Shown: piece after piece, positions 1 through 7,934 of the stretch
Layout: every line of letters begins with the position of its first letter
Numbering within the stretch: the stretch's first letter is position 1
Source of the DNA: Bacteroidota bacterium
GTDB taxonomy: Bacteria; Bacteroidota; Bacteroidia; Flavobacteriales_D; Crocinitomicaceae
DNA length: 41,716 bases
Direction of reading: 5' to 3'
Assembly (NCBI GenBank): GCA_006227105.1
Contig: SBFR01000093.1
Coordinates: forward strand, 1 to 41,716
Position numbers and translations under genes: made by a program
The notes under the pieces: model-generated
Told to the model about the DNA's origin: nothing
Seen by the model: the letters and a program-made list of their open reading frames with translations, nothing else
Databases searched by the model: none

Positions 1-2352
1 ATACCTACAGCTGCAATTACAAATAATACTGGAGTAACTGAACTTACATGTTTAGTGCCTAGTGTTGATGTTACAGCGACAGGAGGAGTAACTTATAGCT
101 GGGATGGTGGATCAACACCAACAACAGATGTGAACTCATTTACAACACCTGGTACGTATACTGTAACTGCAACAGCGTCGAACGGATGTACAGCAACAGC
201 AGCGATCACGATCACACAGGATATCGCAGCGCCAACACCATCGATCACGAACAACACTGGTACAACGGTACTGACATGTACAACGACTTCTATCAGTGTG
301 ACGGCTACTGGTGGTTTGAGCTACTCATGGGATAATGGATTGGGTTCAAACGCCAATGCAACTATTCCTTCAGCTGGAACATATACGGTAACTGCGACTG
401 GAGCTAACGGATGTACAGCAACATCATCGATTACGATCACAGATGACATTGTACCACCTTCTGTAGCGATTACTAATAATACAGGAACAACGGTTATTAC
501 ATGTACGACGACATCGATCAGTGTTACAGCGACAGGTGGAGTAACGTACAACTGGGATGGCGGTACAACTCCGACTACTGCTGCAAATACATTCACTACT
601 CCAGGTACATATACTGTAACTGCTACTGGAGCCAATGGGTGTACTGCTACAGCATCGATTACAATCACAAATGATGTAGCTCCTCCAGCGATGGGTATTA
701 CGAATAATACAGGATCTACCGTTTTAACTTGTACAACTACATCAATCGATGTTACGGCAACAGGCGGAGTAACATATAGTTGGAACAATGGTTTAGGAAC
801 GAACGCGAACGTTATAATAGCATCCGCTGGAACATATACAGTTACGGCGACCGGCGCAAACGGGTGTACAGCGACGACTTCGATAACTATAACTCAAGAT
901 AACTCTTTACCAACCGCGGGAATAACCAATACGACTGGTTCTACGGTTGTGACTTGTAATGATCCATCAATAGATTTGGTAGCTACAGGTGGAGGAACTT
1001 ACAGCTGGGATAATGGTTTAGGAACGAATGCTTCAGTTTCTATTTCTACAGCAGGAACGTATACTGTGACTGTATCACTTCCAAATGGTTGTACAGATAC
1101 AGAATCGATTACAATTACGGAAAATACCGGAATTGCTTCTCCGACTGTTAATATCACTCAGCCTACTTGTGCTGCTCCAACGGGAACAATTACGGTAACG
1201 TCACCTACAGGTGCAAATTACCAGTATAGTATCGGTGGCGCATATCAGGTGAATAATGTGTTCAACGGGTTGGTAGCAGGCACGACATATCAAGTAACGG
1301 TTCAAGATGCTACAAACGGATGTATTTCGACTGCAGTTCCTGCTACATTGAATACAGTTCCTGATTCACCGGTAATCTCTGTGGTATCTTCTTCGAATAT
1401 TAGTTGTGCAGGCCAGATCGACGGAGCAATTGAGATCTCGGTAACCGGTGGTCAGACACCATACAATGGTTCTTGGACTCCTGGAGGATCAACAGCTCTT
1501 CAGCTGACAGGATTGAATTCAGGTACTTACATCTATTCTGTAACAGATGCAAATGGATGTACAGATACAGAATCAATCACAATCACAGCGCCTTCTCCAC
1601 TTGCTATTTCAGGAGTTGTTACAAACATCGATTGTGGTGTTTCATTAGGATCGATTGCAACGACAACGACAGGAGGTACTGGTCCATTTAATTATTCTTG
1701 GGCACCGAACAACCAGGCTACACCGGATATTTCTGGACTATACCCTGGGAATTACAGTGTCACTGTTACAGATGCGAATGGATGTACAGACACTGAATCA
1801 TTCTCGGTAATTCTAACAGGCTTCTTAGACCTTACAACGACACAATCTGCTGTTCAGATTGACGAAGGAGAATCTGTAGATTTAGGTGTTGTAGGTACAG
1901 GAACCACAGGTACGATCAATTATACCTGGACACCATCAGGAGATCTGACTTGTTCGGATTGTACAAATCCGACAGCAACCCCGGATCAAACTACAACCTA
2001 TACTGTTACAGCTACGGATGCTGTTGGATGTACAGGCTCAGCTCAGTTGATCATTTTTGTAGAGCAATTCTGTGAAGACTTCTTCTTCCCGAACATCTTC
2101 TCACCTAATGACAATGGTCCTGAGGTGAACAATACACTATGTGTTGCTGGAAGTTGTATAGAAGAAATGTCATTACAAATCTTCAACAGATGGGGTGAAA
2201 AGGTTTTTGAATCTGTGGATCCTGAAATTTGTTGGGATGGAACGCATAGAGGTAAACCTGTTGGCACAGGAGTGTTTGCTTACAAACTTTATGTCAGAAA
2301 AGCGAACGGAGAGATTATAGAGAGAGCAGGTAATTTAACTGTTGTTTATTAA
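1..2352 (+). CDS. SprB-like repeat adhesin with T9SS type B sorting domain (5' partial)
   Basis: The frame is open from base 1, so the GTG at 55 used by the ORF track is an internal Val codon and the true start lies outside the window. About 370 residues consist of near-identical 75-76 residue beta-sandwich repeats containing ITNNTG, SVTATGG, GTYTVTATGANGCTAT and SITIT. These are followed by more divergent SprB-type repeats (VTDANGCTDTESITI appears several times). The last ~90 residues (FFFPNIFSPNDNG ... IFNRWGEKVFES ... GVFAYKLYV) match the gliding motility-associated C-terminal domain (CHU_C, TIGR04131), which directs export through the T9SS and retention at the surface. Known SprB-type proteins are surface adhesins. 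The next gene is a PorP/SprF protein, the usual partner for type B cargo. The repeat type and C-terminal domain are secure; the ligand is unknown. Confidence 0.93.
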   Translation: MPTAAITNNTGVTELTCLVPSVDVTATGGVTYSWDGGSTPTTDVNSFTTPGTYTVTATASNGCTATAAITITQDIAAPTPSITNNTGTTVLTCTTTSISVTATGGLSYSWDNGLGSNANATIPSAGTYTVTATGANGCTATSSITITDDIVPPSVAITNNTGTTVITCTTTSISVTATGGVTYNWDGGTTPTTAANTFTTPGTYTVTATGANGCTATASITITNDVAPPAMGITNNTGSTVLTCTTTSIDVTATGGVTYSWNNGLGTNANVIIASAGTYTVTATGANGCTATTSITITQDNSLPTAGITNTTGSTVVTCNDPSIDLVATGGGTYSWDNGLGTNASVSISTAGTYTVTVSLPNGCTDTESITITENTGIASPTVNITQPTCAAPTGTITVTSPTGANYQYSIGGAYQVNNVFNGLVAGTTYQVTVQDATNGCISTAVPATLNTVPDSPVISVVSSSNISCAGQIDGAIEISVTGGQTPYNGSWTPGGSTALQLTGLNSGTYIYSVTDANGCTDTESITITAPSPLAISGVVTNIDCGVSLGSIATTTTGGTGPFNYSWAPNNQATPDISGLYPGNYSVTVTDANGCTDTESFSVILTGFLDLTTTQSAVQIDEGESVDLGVVGTGTTGTINYTWTPSGDLTCSDCTNPTATPDQTTTYTVTATDAVGCTGSAQLIIFVEQFCEDFFFPNIFSPNDNGPEVNNTLCVAGSCIEEMSLQIFNRWGEKVFESVDPEICWDGTHRGKPVGTGVFAYKLYVRKANGEIIERAGNLTVVY
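16..1128 (+). repeat. Five tandem ~225-228 bp coding repeats
   Basis: Unit starts, taken at the Ile codon of the ITNNTG-type motif, fall at about 16, 244, 469, 697 and 922, giving spacings of 228, 225, 228 and 225 bp. The protein sequence is almost constant between units while many third positions differ. This suggests selection on the protein rather than very recent duplication. The repeat number may be higher upstream of the window. Confidence 0.85.
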
Positions 2353-2363
2353 TAAGATTGATT

Positions 2364-3434
2364 ATGAAGGCAACTATAATGAATAAATTGGGATTGATCT
2401 TATTGGCTGGATTTACAGCAGTATCATCCTCATGGGCGCAGGATATTCACTTCTCACATTTTGAATATTCGCCATTAACGCTGAACCCTGCTTTGGCCGG
2501 AGCAAATTCTCCAATGCAGGCAGTTTTGAACTACCGAAATCAATGGAATAAAGTTGGAAAGCCTTATTCGACATTTGCAGCATCATTCGACGCAAGGATG
2601 AATGAAAACAAGCGAATGAAGAAAGGGATATTTGCAATGGGATTCAATTTCTATAACGATCAGGCGGGAATGCAACGAATGGCTACTTCAATTGCCAATT
2701 TGAATATGGCTTATCATCTGATCTTGGATAGAGAAAGTACATTGGGAATTGGTTTATATGGAGGTTATGGTCAGCGATCTTTTTCGTCTGACGGTTCACA
2801 GTGGATGTCACAGTACGATGGGATCGCATTCAATCCTGGGTATGTCAGCGGAGAGGATTTCAATAATCCTACATTCAAGTACTTTGATGTAGGAGCAGGA
2901 ATCGTTTACGCATATAACATGAAGGGCGGATACATGACCCAGAATATTCGTAAAAAAGTAAATATTGGATTCTCTGCTTATCATTTGAATCGACCTAATT
3001 TCTCTTTCTTGTCTACAGATGATGCTGATCGTTTGGCTATCAGATATACAGCCTTCATCAATGCTGATATTGGAATTGAGAATACAAGAGGGGTGCTACA
3101 ACCTGCTTTGTACTATCAGAGACAAGCTGGGCATCAGGAAATCATGTTAGGAACAAATTATGGGTACATGATCCATGAAGGTTCTAGAGCAACTGGTTTT
3201 ACCAGACCGATTACCTTATTCCTGGGAATGTTTTACAGACATAAAGATGCATTCGTGGCGAGATTTATGTTCGAATATGACCTTTTCTCGATGGGCTTCT
3301 CTTATGATATCAATATTTCAGATTTGTCAACGGTTACAAAAACGGTTGGAGGTTTTGAATTATTCATGAGATATAATTTCGGAGACGGAGGAGGATTTAG
3401 AGCTGCTGGCAAGATCAACAGATATCGTTTTTAA
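2364..3434 (+). CDS. T9SS-associated PorP/SprF family outer-membrane protein
   Basis: The protein begins with a signal peptide (MNKLGLILLAGF ... WAQ) and continues with the family hallmark DIHFSHFEYSPLTLNPALAG, so it belongs to the PorP/SprF family (TIGR03519). These are predicted outer-membrane beta-barrels that work with the T9SS; SprF is needed for SprB export in Flavobacterium. About 356 aa is a normal length. The ORF track starts at a TTG at 2358; ATG codons at 2364 or 2379 are better, and 2379 places the signal peptide charge most naturally. It lies 11 bp after the adhesin stop (from 2364) and is surely co-transcribed with it. It probably serves as the dedicated anchor or export partner of that adhesin. 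It ends before a strong terminator. Confidence 0.92.
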   Translation: MKATIMNKLGLILLAGFTAVSSSWAQDIHFSHFEYSPLTLNPALAGANSPMQAVLNYRNQWNKVGKPYSTFAASFDARMNENKRMKKGIFAMGFNFYNDQAGMQRMATSIANLNMAYHLILDRESTLGIGLYGGYGQRSFSSDGSQWMSQYDGIAFNPGYVSGEDFNNPTFKYFDVGAGIVYAYNMKGGYMTQNIRKKVNIGFSAYHLNRPNFSFLSTDDADRLAIRYTAFINADIGIENTRGVLQPALYYQRQAGHQEIMLGTNYGYMIHEGSRATGFTRPITLFLGMFYRHKDAFVARFMFEYDLFSMGFSYDINISDLSTVTKTVGGFELFMRYNFGDGGGFRAAGKINRYRF

Positions 3435-3444
3435 TAATACAGAT

Positions 3445-3476
3445 AAGAGCCACGAAAGTGGCTCTTTCCTTTTGTA
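3445..3476 (+). terminator. Rho-independent terminator after the adhesin/PorP operon
   Basis: There is a perfect 9-bp stem, AAGAGCCAC / GTGGCTCTT (3445-3453 and 3458-3466), closed by a GAAA tetraloop and followed by a T-rich run. It lies 11 bp after the PorP/SprF stop. The GTG that the ORF track uses as the permease start (3458) lies in the right arm of this hairpin, so that start can be discarded. Confidence 0.9.
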
Positions 3477-3481
3477 AAAAT

Positions 3482-4807
3482 ATGCCGACAAAGAGTAACC
3501 GACTTCGCCCCTTTGACCTTACGATCATCGTCATCAGCCTGGTGATCGGTATGGGAATATTTCGAACCCCTTCAGAGGTAGCGGAGAAGGCCGGATCAAT
3601 TGAGATATTTTTTCTTGCATGGTTGGCAGGCTCACTAATTAGTTTTCTAGGAGCTTTGACCTTTGCGGAAATTGGTTCCAGGAAGCCAATGACAGGAGGG
3701 TTTTACAAGATCTTTTCAGTTTGTTATTCTCCCGCGTTTGCATTCATGGTGAATTGGATCACGGTGATTTCAAATGCAGCGTCAACTGCAGCGGTGGCAA
3801 TAATGGGATCAACCTATCTTGCTTCAGTATTATTTCCGGAAAGTGTTACGACTTCCACTCAATTGATCGCGATAGTTACAACGCTCGGTTTGCTAGGGGT
3901 AAACTTATTGGGAATACGAGTGAGTGTAGCCGTGCTTAACACACTGATGATCCTTAAAATTCTTTTATTGTTGATCCTTATTTCAGCAGTTTTTTTCATT
4001 TCCAAAGAGTGGATCTCTGAAACACATTTTGAATCTGTGTCCCATGCGACTCCTTCTTGGAAGTCTTTTATCATGTGTTTTATCCCTGTCTTTTTCACAT
4101 TTGGAGGGTATCAGCAAACCATGAACTTTGGAGGCGACATCGATAATCCTTCGAGGGTACTTCCAAGATCGATCTTCTATGCAATGATCGTAATACTTGT
4201 CTTGTATCTAAGTGTGAATTACAGCTATTATAAAGTACTTGGTCTGGAAGGGCTCGCAACTACAAAAACACTAGCTGCAGATACTGCGAAAGTAATTTTT
4301 GGCGATTGGTCTGGAATGATCATTTCAATAGTTATGTTTTTCGCAGTGATGACCTATGTCAATGTTTCTATAATGAGTAATCCCAGGGTTTATTACGCGA
4401 TGGCTGAAGACAAGGTTTTACCTCCGTTATTTCTAAAGGTCAATGAAAAGACAAATGTTCAGACATATGGTGTTATTGTATTCTGCGGATTTATTTTTCT
4501 GACACTCTTTTTTGTGAGCTCATTCCAAAAGATCCTTGAGTATGTGATGTTCTTTGATAGTATTAGCTTAATTACCGCCGCCTCAGCTATTTTTATCTTG
4601 AGAAAAAGAAAGGAAGGTGATCAACTTGAGATCTTCAAGCTTAAAGGGTATCCATGGATACCTATACTGTATATTGTAGTGTATGCGGGGGTGAATTACG
4701 CGGTGTTCTTATCTAATCCTTCAGCATTTATGTGGGGAGCGATCCTGTTTATTTCAGGGCTACCGCTTTATTACCTGATCAAAGGATTTATTGCGAGATC
4801 AATCTAA
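3482..4807 (+). CDS. APC superfamily amino-acid permease
   Basis: This is a 441-aa inner-membrane protein with about 12 hydrophobic segments. TM1 carries the APC-family motif GMGIFRTP, and the loop after TM2 has FAEIGSRKPMTGGFYKIF, typical of amino acid/polyamine permeases of the LAT/APA group. It probably imports or exchanges amino acids using an ion or substrate gradient; the substrate cannot be read from the sequence. I chose the ATG at 3482 (MPTKSNRLRPFDL) because the track's GTG at 3458 lies inside the preceding terminator. The gene has a terminator on each side, so it is probably a single-gene transcript unrelated to the T9SS genes. Confidence 0.9.
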   Translation: MPTKSNRLRPFDLTIIVISLVIGMGIFRTPSEVAEKAGSIEIFFLAWLAGSLISFLGALTFAEIGSRKPMTGGFYKIFSVCYSPAFAFMVNWITVISNAASTAAVAIMGSTYLASVLFPESVTTSTQLIAIVTTLGLLGVNLLGIRVSVAVLNTLMILKILLLLILISAVFFISKEWISETHFESVSHATPSWKSFIMCFIPVFFTFGGYQQTMNFGGDIDNPSRVLPRSIFYAMIVILVLYLSVNYSYYKVLGLEGLATTKTLAADTAKVIFGDWSGMIISIVMFFAVMTYVNVSIMSNPRVYYAMAEDKVLPPLFLKVNEKTNVQTYGVIVFCGFIFLTLFFVSSFQKILEYVMFFDSISLITAASAIFILRKRKEGDQLEIFKLKGYPWIPILYIVVYAGVNYAVFLSNPSAFMWGAILFISGLPLYYLIKGFIARSI

Positions 4808-4813
4808 AAACAA

Positions 4814-4846
4814 AAAAGCCTCACAAATGTGGGGCTTTTCTTTTGT
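4814..4846 (+). terminator. Rho-independent terminator after the permease
   Basis: An 11-bp stem AAAAGCCTCAC / GTGGGGCTTTT (4814-4824 and 4829-4839) with one G-U wobble and an AAAT loop is followed by CTTTTG. It starts 6 bp after the permease stop. It may also limit transcription arriving from the minus-strand genes on the right. Confidence 0.85.
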
Positions 4847-5007
4847 GGGCAAAAGGTCTGAAATATCGAACCAATTGCGAGAAGATGTTGAACGAATTGT
4901 GAATACCCCTTGGGGGTGAATTCTTTGTAGAATGGTATGTGTTAACAGTTTGTGTATAAATGTATACGTAGAGTGCTAATAATACACATGGTTTGTCGCA
5001 TGTGTAT

Positions 5008-5454
5008 TTAATGATCAATTTTAAATTTTTCTATGTTGAATTCTAGGGTGTGATCGCTATCAAGGCTTTCAGGATTTTGGATTTCCAATTTCAGTATCCG
5101 ATAAAATTTTTGCTCCGGATTTTTTCCCAAAGTGAATGTCATGTTTTTTATCAATTTGTTCAATTTAAAAATCGGTTGGACTTGGTGTGGGTCGATCAGT
5201 AAATGTATTGGGAATTGCTTTCTTCGTTCATCAACGAATTTTTCGTGTGGGTCGTCAAATACAATATATTCCAACTCAGCATTTAATTGAACGTTGGAAG
5301 CAAATTTACTCCATTGACTAGCAGAACTATTTTTGGCTGTTATATAAACACTATGAATAAGTAAATAACTATCCTTTGAATTCAATTTGAATTCTATTTC
5401 AGGAAATTCTTTATTTAGTTTTATTAGTTCCAATCTTATACCTTTTTTATGCAT
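5008..5454 (-). CDS. Unknown cassette protein (148 aa)
   Basis: I do not recognise this protein. The ORF track gives 186 aa, but the first 38 codons translate the inverted-repeat element A. The ATG at 5454 (MHKKGIRLELIKLN) lies just outside the repeat and is the better start, giving 148 aa. The product looks soluble, rich in Lys, Glu and Asn, with alternating hydrophobic stretches suggesting beta structure (LLIHSVYITAK, LEYIVFDDP, RILKLEIQNP). There is no signal peptide or membrane segment. It is the last and most leftward gene of the run of minus-strand genes separated by hairpin repeats, and starts 7 bp after element A, as a gene at the front of an integron-type cassette would. Confidence 0.6.
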   Translation of the reverse strand: MHKKGIRLELIKLNKEFPEIEFKLNSKDSYLLIHSVYITAKNSSASQWSKFASNVQLNAELEYIVFDDPHEKFVDERRKQFPIHLLIDPHQVQPIFKLNKLIKNMTFTLGKNPEQKFYRILKLEIQNPESLDSDHTLEFNIEKFKIDH

Positions 5455-5460
5455 TACCAA

Positions 5461-5591
5461 TAACGGTTTGCAGCTTGGCGAAGTGGCGGATTTCAAGGTG
5501 CTTACTTTCAATTTAGCACTAAACTTTATTTGAAAAACTGACCTTGATAATAGCGCTGAACCCGCCATTTTGCCAAACTGCTGTTATGGGC
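5461..5591. repeat. attC-like imperfect inverted repeat A
   Basis: Outer ends are TAACGG ... TGTTATGGGC. Inner arms GCAGCTTGGCGAAGTGGCGG (5470-5489) and CCGCCATTTTGCCAAACTGC (5562-5581) pair over 20 bases with 17 Watson-Crick matches; the other three are transitions that can form G-U pairs on one strand. The left side carries about four extra bases after TAAC that are missing on the right, like extrahelical bases. It is almost identical at both ends to element C. The position between two same-direction genes and the folded shape fit an integron attC site, but the core does not match canonical GTTRRRY exactly. Confidence 0.6.
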
Positions 5592-5597
5592 TGGTTT

Positions 5598-5984
5598 TTA
5601 TCGCTCCTCAACAAATCTTAACATTCTATTTACTTCTCCACCAGGTGAGCAAATCGTGTTAGTTGCGTAATGGTTCCAATCTGCCTGCGTGCACCAATGT
5701 CTATGTGTTTTAGAACATCCAGATGTCCCACTTTCATTTGAAAGGAAAAAATAAACTAGTCTGCCATCATTTAATCTACCATATGACATATTATGTCCAT
5801 AAATAGTTCTAATCATTTTCCCATTCTCGTCTTTTTCTTCGTTTACTGAAGTAGGGACAAATTCGGTGTAATTTTCAGCCAAATACTCGTCAGTAATGTA
5901 GCTTACTAGAGATGCGTCTGTTGAACCTAGAAGTGCTAAGGTCTCTTTTTTCGCTTCTTCTGTTGTCAAAGTTTTGTCAATCAT
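5598..5984 (-). CDS. Unknown Cys/His-containing cassette protein (128 aa)
   Basis: This family is not recognised. It is a small soluble protein beginning MIDKTLTTEEAKKETLALL, a helical amphipathic N-terminus. It has a central GHNMSYGRLNDGRLVYFFLS segment that looks beta-stranded and a Cys/His-rich tail (SGCSKTHRHWCTQADWNHYATNTIC) that could bind a metal. There is no signal peptide or membrane segment. It lies between hairpin elements B and A, reads in the same direction as its neighbours, and ends 7 bp before element A, as a cassette gene would. The start codon ATG at 5984 is the first in frame. Confidence 0.6.
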   Translation of the reverse strand: MIDKTLTTEEAKKETLALLGSTDASLVSYITDEYLAENYTEFVPTSVNEEKDENGKMIRTIYGHNMSYGRLNDGRLVYFFLSNESGTSGCSKTHRHWCTQADWNHYATNTICSPGGEVNRMLRFVEER

Positions 5985-6216
5985 TTTTTCAAATATTAAA
6001 TTTCCTACTCATTTGGCTTTTCGGTGTCGCCCCGTTTTTAAAGTGTTTGCTGGTCTTCACTTTTTGTTTGTTTTGTCACTTCGGGTGGTCAACCCATTGG
6101 CATTCGCAGACCTATTTTATTTTTAAGGAAATCTAATTTATCCAATTCATCCTCTGTTTACAGTTGTCAAAATATATTGTCGTTGTTGGTCGGTCGTAGT
6201 CGTGTCCGTTAAACTT
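5985..6216. other. Gene-free stretch upstream of the 128-aa gene
   Basis: Together with element B this makes about 320 bp without a convincing gene. The plus-strand ORF at 5912-6136 overlaps the real minus-strand gene and has no coding look. The stretch probably holds the promoter of the 128-aa gene; no clear promoter motif could be identified. Confidence 0.5.
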
Positions 6217-6306
6217 GCCCATAACGGCTCTGAACTAGGCCAATTGGCGCTTTTCTCCGGTGTAATTGCTGCACCATTTTGCTTAGTGCATGTTTCAGAC
6301 ATCTTA
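6217..6306. repeat. attC-like inverted repeat B (degenerate)
   Basis: It begins GCCCATAACGG, the same start as element D. Arms CTAGGCCAATTGGCGC (6235-6250) and GCACCATTTTGCTTAG (6271-6286) pair at 12 of 16 positions, but the outer right arm is poorly kept and the GTTAT end is not seen. It overlaps the stop codon of the 165-aa membrane gene. It has the same layout as A, C and D but is the weakest of the four. Confidence 0.45.
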
Positions 6307-6801
6307 TTGTTTTTGCATTTTAATTATCAATCCAATTATGTAGATGCTTCTAATAAAAGTGGTCAAAATTAAAATCACAGTAAACACATTGACATAGAAC
6401 AACACATAATTATCTTCAGGAATAATGAAAATCTTGAGCAAATAATTTAGAATGGACACTAATACAAGTATGATAACTGATTTATTAATGAAGCGAACTG
6501 TCTGAAAATATAATGGAGAAGAAATGAAAATTAGAAAAGAATTACTTTTTTTCTTTAATTCTGCCTGTTCTATTAAAGAAGTTGTCTTGAAAGAAACTAG
6601 AATAGTGACTATGGTAATAAGAAAACCACTTAAAGTAAGTCCAATTGAACCTAGATCAGAACATGTTGAAACGTCATAAGATTGGTAAATATTTAGATAG
6701 CCATAATTATTTTCGTAAAGTTTTATGACGCCACAAAAGGCTGAACCAAGGATTGTATCAACAATTAACGGGTATTTGTATAGAACATCTAGAATTTTCA
6801 T
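6304..6801 (-). CDS. Small multi-TM protein, partner of the upstream soluble protein (module copy 1)
   Basis: This 165-aa protein has about four hydrophobic segments: near residues 12-27, 50-70 (GSIGLTLSGFLITIVTILVSF), 108-127 and 136-160. The IGLTL(S/A)G ... IVT segment and the later YFQTV / SYQTA motif also occur in the membrane protein encoded at 12115-12804, and both are encoded directly after a ~300-aa soluble protein. The start codon overlaps the stop of that gene (ATGA, 4 bp), so the two are translationally coupled. The family is not recognised by name. A membrane effector paired with a cytosolic sensor is common in anti-phage systems, but that role is inference. Confidence 0.75.
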   Translation of the reverse strand: MKILDVLYKYPLIVDTILGSAFCGVIKLYENNYGYLNIYQSYDVSTCSDLGSIGLTLSGFLITIVTILVSFKTTSLIEQAELKKKSNSFLIFISSPLYFQTVRFINKSVIILVLVSILNYLLKIFIIPEDNYVLFYVNVFTVILILTTFIRSIYIIGLIIKMQKQ

Positions 6802-7778
6802 GATAATGATTTGATATAGTCTCTAAACGGTTCCATACTGTTGTCAAATAGACTTCTCGGCTTTACGTTTCCTTTTGTCTCTAATTCGCATTCTATTTCA
6901 AATTCAACTTTTCCTTTTAACAAATTCAAGCTATCGTTTGAGCCATCTTCTTTTTCATACTCAAGTTGAAATTCTTCGATGTCATCTAAAATTTCATTAT
7001 TATCATCGGCTTTCCCAAGCAGGTTCTTAACAAATTTGACGGCCTGTAGGTTTTTATATTTTGAATCTACCTTAACTCCTCTGCTTTTGAATGTGGCTTC
7101 AACTCTAATTGCTACAGGATTTACTGTATTTGCCAGAGCTTGCATATTTCCGATAAAAGATTCACCAATTACATTGTTTAAGTATGCTAATTTGTTTGGG
7201 TTTGCTTTTATTTTAAAATTTAGTACCTCACTCATATTATCGAGTACATCCTTGATGCTGCTATTCATGTGAATTTTTGCCTTACATGATTTGGATGACT
7301 TTAAAATTTTATTTGTGATTTGTCTGATATAATATTCAATATCTAAAATTCTTGGTCCGTGATAATTGTATTCATAGAAGAATCTGGGATGATCTCCTGA
7401 ATCATCAATTAGAAAGTGAGTGGTTTCCAAAAGTGAAGTGTCTCCTAATTCTGAGAGAGGTGTGATCGAGAAATTATCTCTATTGTATACCAGTGGAGTA
7501 CGGTTATCTCTTAACAATGCTATTCTACCTTTCCACAATCTATCCTTATGGTTGTATGAAATACTTGTTACAAAAAGTTCTCTTTTATCTGTTTCATTTT
7601 TACCGTTATTCCTATCAAAAACGACAACTTTTCGATTATTTATTCTTTCATTGTTTATGTATTCAATGCACTCTTTGAGTATTGCATTTGATGTAACAGA
7701 ATCCTCGTCGTCTTTATATGGCGTTAAAACAAGATCGAATACGTTAAACAATATTTTATCAGTTCGTGGTTGTTTCAT
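6798..7778 (-). CDS. Unknown soluble protein, first gene of two-gene module (copy 1)
   Basis: This 326-aa soluble protein has no signal peptide, membrane segment or evident catalytic motif. It opens with a beta-like stretch (ILFNVFDLVLTPYK), has a central HFLIDDSGDHPRFFYEYNY block and a charged helical C-terminal third. The order of segments parallels the 302-aa protein at 12773-13681 (beta N-terminus, HxFxx ... HPRF / HRFA block, then a block ending LNFKIKANPN / LQFRVSYTND), suggesting distant homology that needs a profile comparison. It starts 20 bp after hairpin element C, as the first gene of a cassette would, and overlaps the membrane gene that follows by 4 bp. Confidence 0.75.
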   Translation of the reverse strand: MKQPRTDKILFNVFDLVLTPYKDDEDSVTSNAILKECIEYINNERINNRKVVVFDRNNGKNETDKRELFVTSISYNHKDRLWKGRIALLRDNRTPLVYNRDNFSITPLSELGDTSLLETTHFLIDDSGDHPRFFYEYNYHGPRILDIEYYIRQITNKILKSSKSCKAKIHMNSSIKDVLDNMSEVLNFKIKANPNKLAYLNNVIGESFIGNMQALANTVNPVAIRVEATFKSRGVKVDSKYKNLQAVKFVKNLLGKADDNNEILDDIEEFQLEYEKEDGSNDSLNLLKGKVEFEIECELETKGNVKPRSLFDNSMEPFRDYIKSLS

Positions 7779-7797
7779 TATGGTTATCTATTGTCTG

Positions 7798-7928
7798 TAA
7801 CGGTTTGCAGCTTGGCGAAGTGGCGGATTTAGAAGCACTTACTTTCATTTTAGCACTAATGTTAATTTGAAAATCTAATATTCAATTTAGCACTGAACCC
7901 GCCATTTTGCCAAACTGCTGTTATGGGC
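7798..7928. repeat. attC-like imperfect inverted repeat C
   Basis: This is nearly a copy of element A: 33 identical bases on the left (from TAACGGTTTGCAGC onward) and about 37 on the right (ending TGTTATGGGCTGG), with a related but diverged centre. Arms 7807-7826 and 7899-7918 pair as in A. It lies between the stop of the ATPase gene and the start of the next cassette gene. The conserved arms with a diverged middle suggest selection on the folded arms. Confidence 0.65.
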
Positions 7929-7934
7929 TGGGCT

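Noticed and set aside
321-788. 155-aa minus-strand ORF
   Set aside because: Antisense shadow of the adhesin repeats; its own repetitive Val/Pro-rich sequence is produced by the repeats on the other strand.
16-1128. CRISPR-like regular spacing
   Set aside because: The period is 225-228 bp and fully coding with diverged nucleotides; there are no short identical repeats with unique spacers here or elsewhere in the window.
3458-3481. GTG start for the permease (track start)
   Set aside because: The GTG lies in the right arm of a perfect terminator hairpin; ATG at 3482 is the natural start.
4821-5018. 65-aa minus-strand ORF
   Set aside because: It covers the terminator and an intergenic stretch and has no protein-like composition.
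5455-5568. N-terminal 38 codons of the 186-aa ORF
   Set aside because: These codons translate the hairpin element A; the gene most likely begins at ATG 5454.
5912-6136. 74-aa plus-strand ORF
   Set aside because: Overlaps the better minus-strand gene and an intergenic stretch; Leu/Phe/Cys-rich as expected from an antisense frame.
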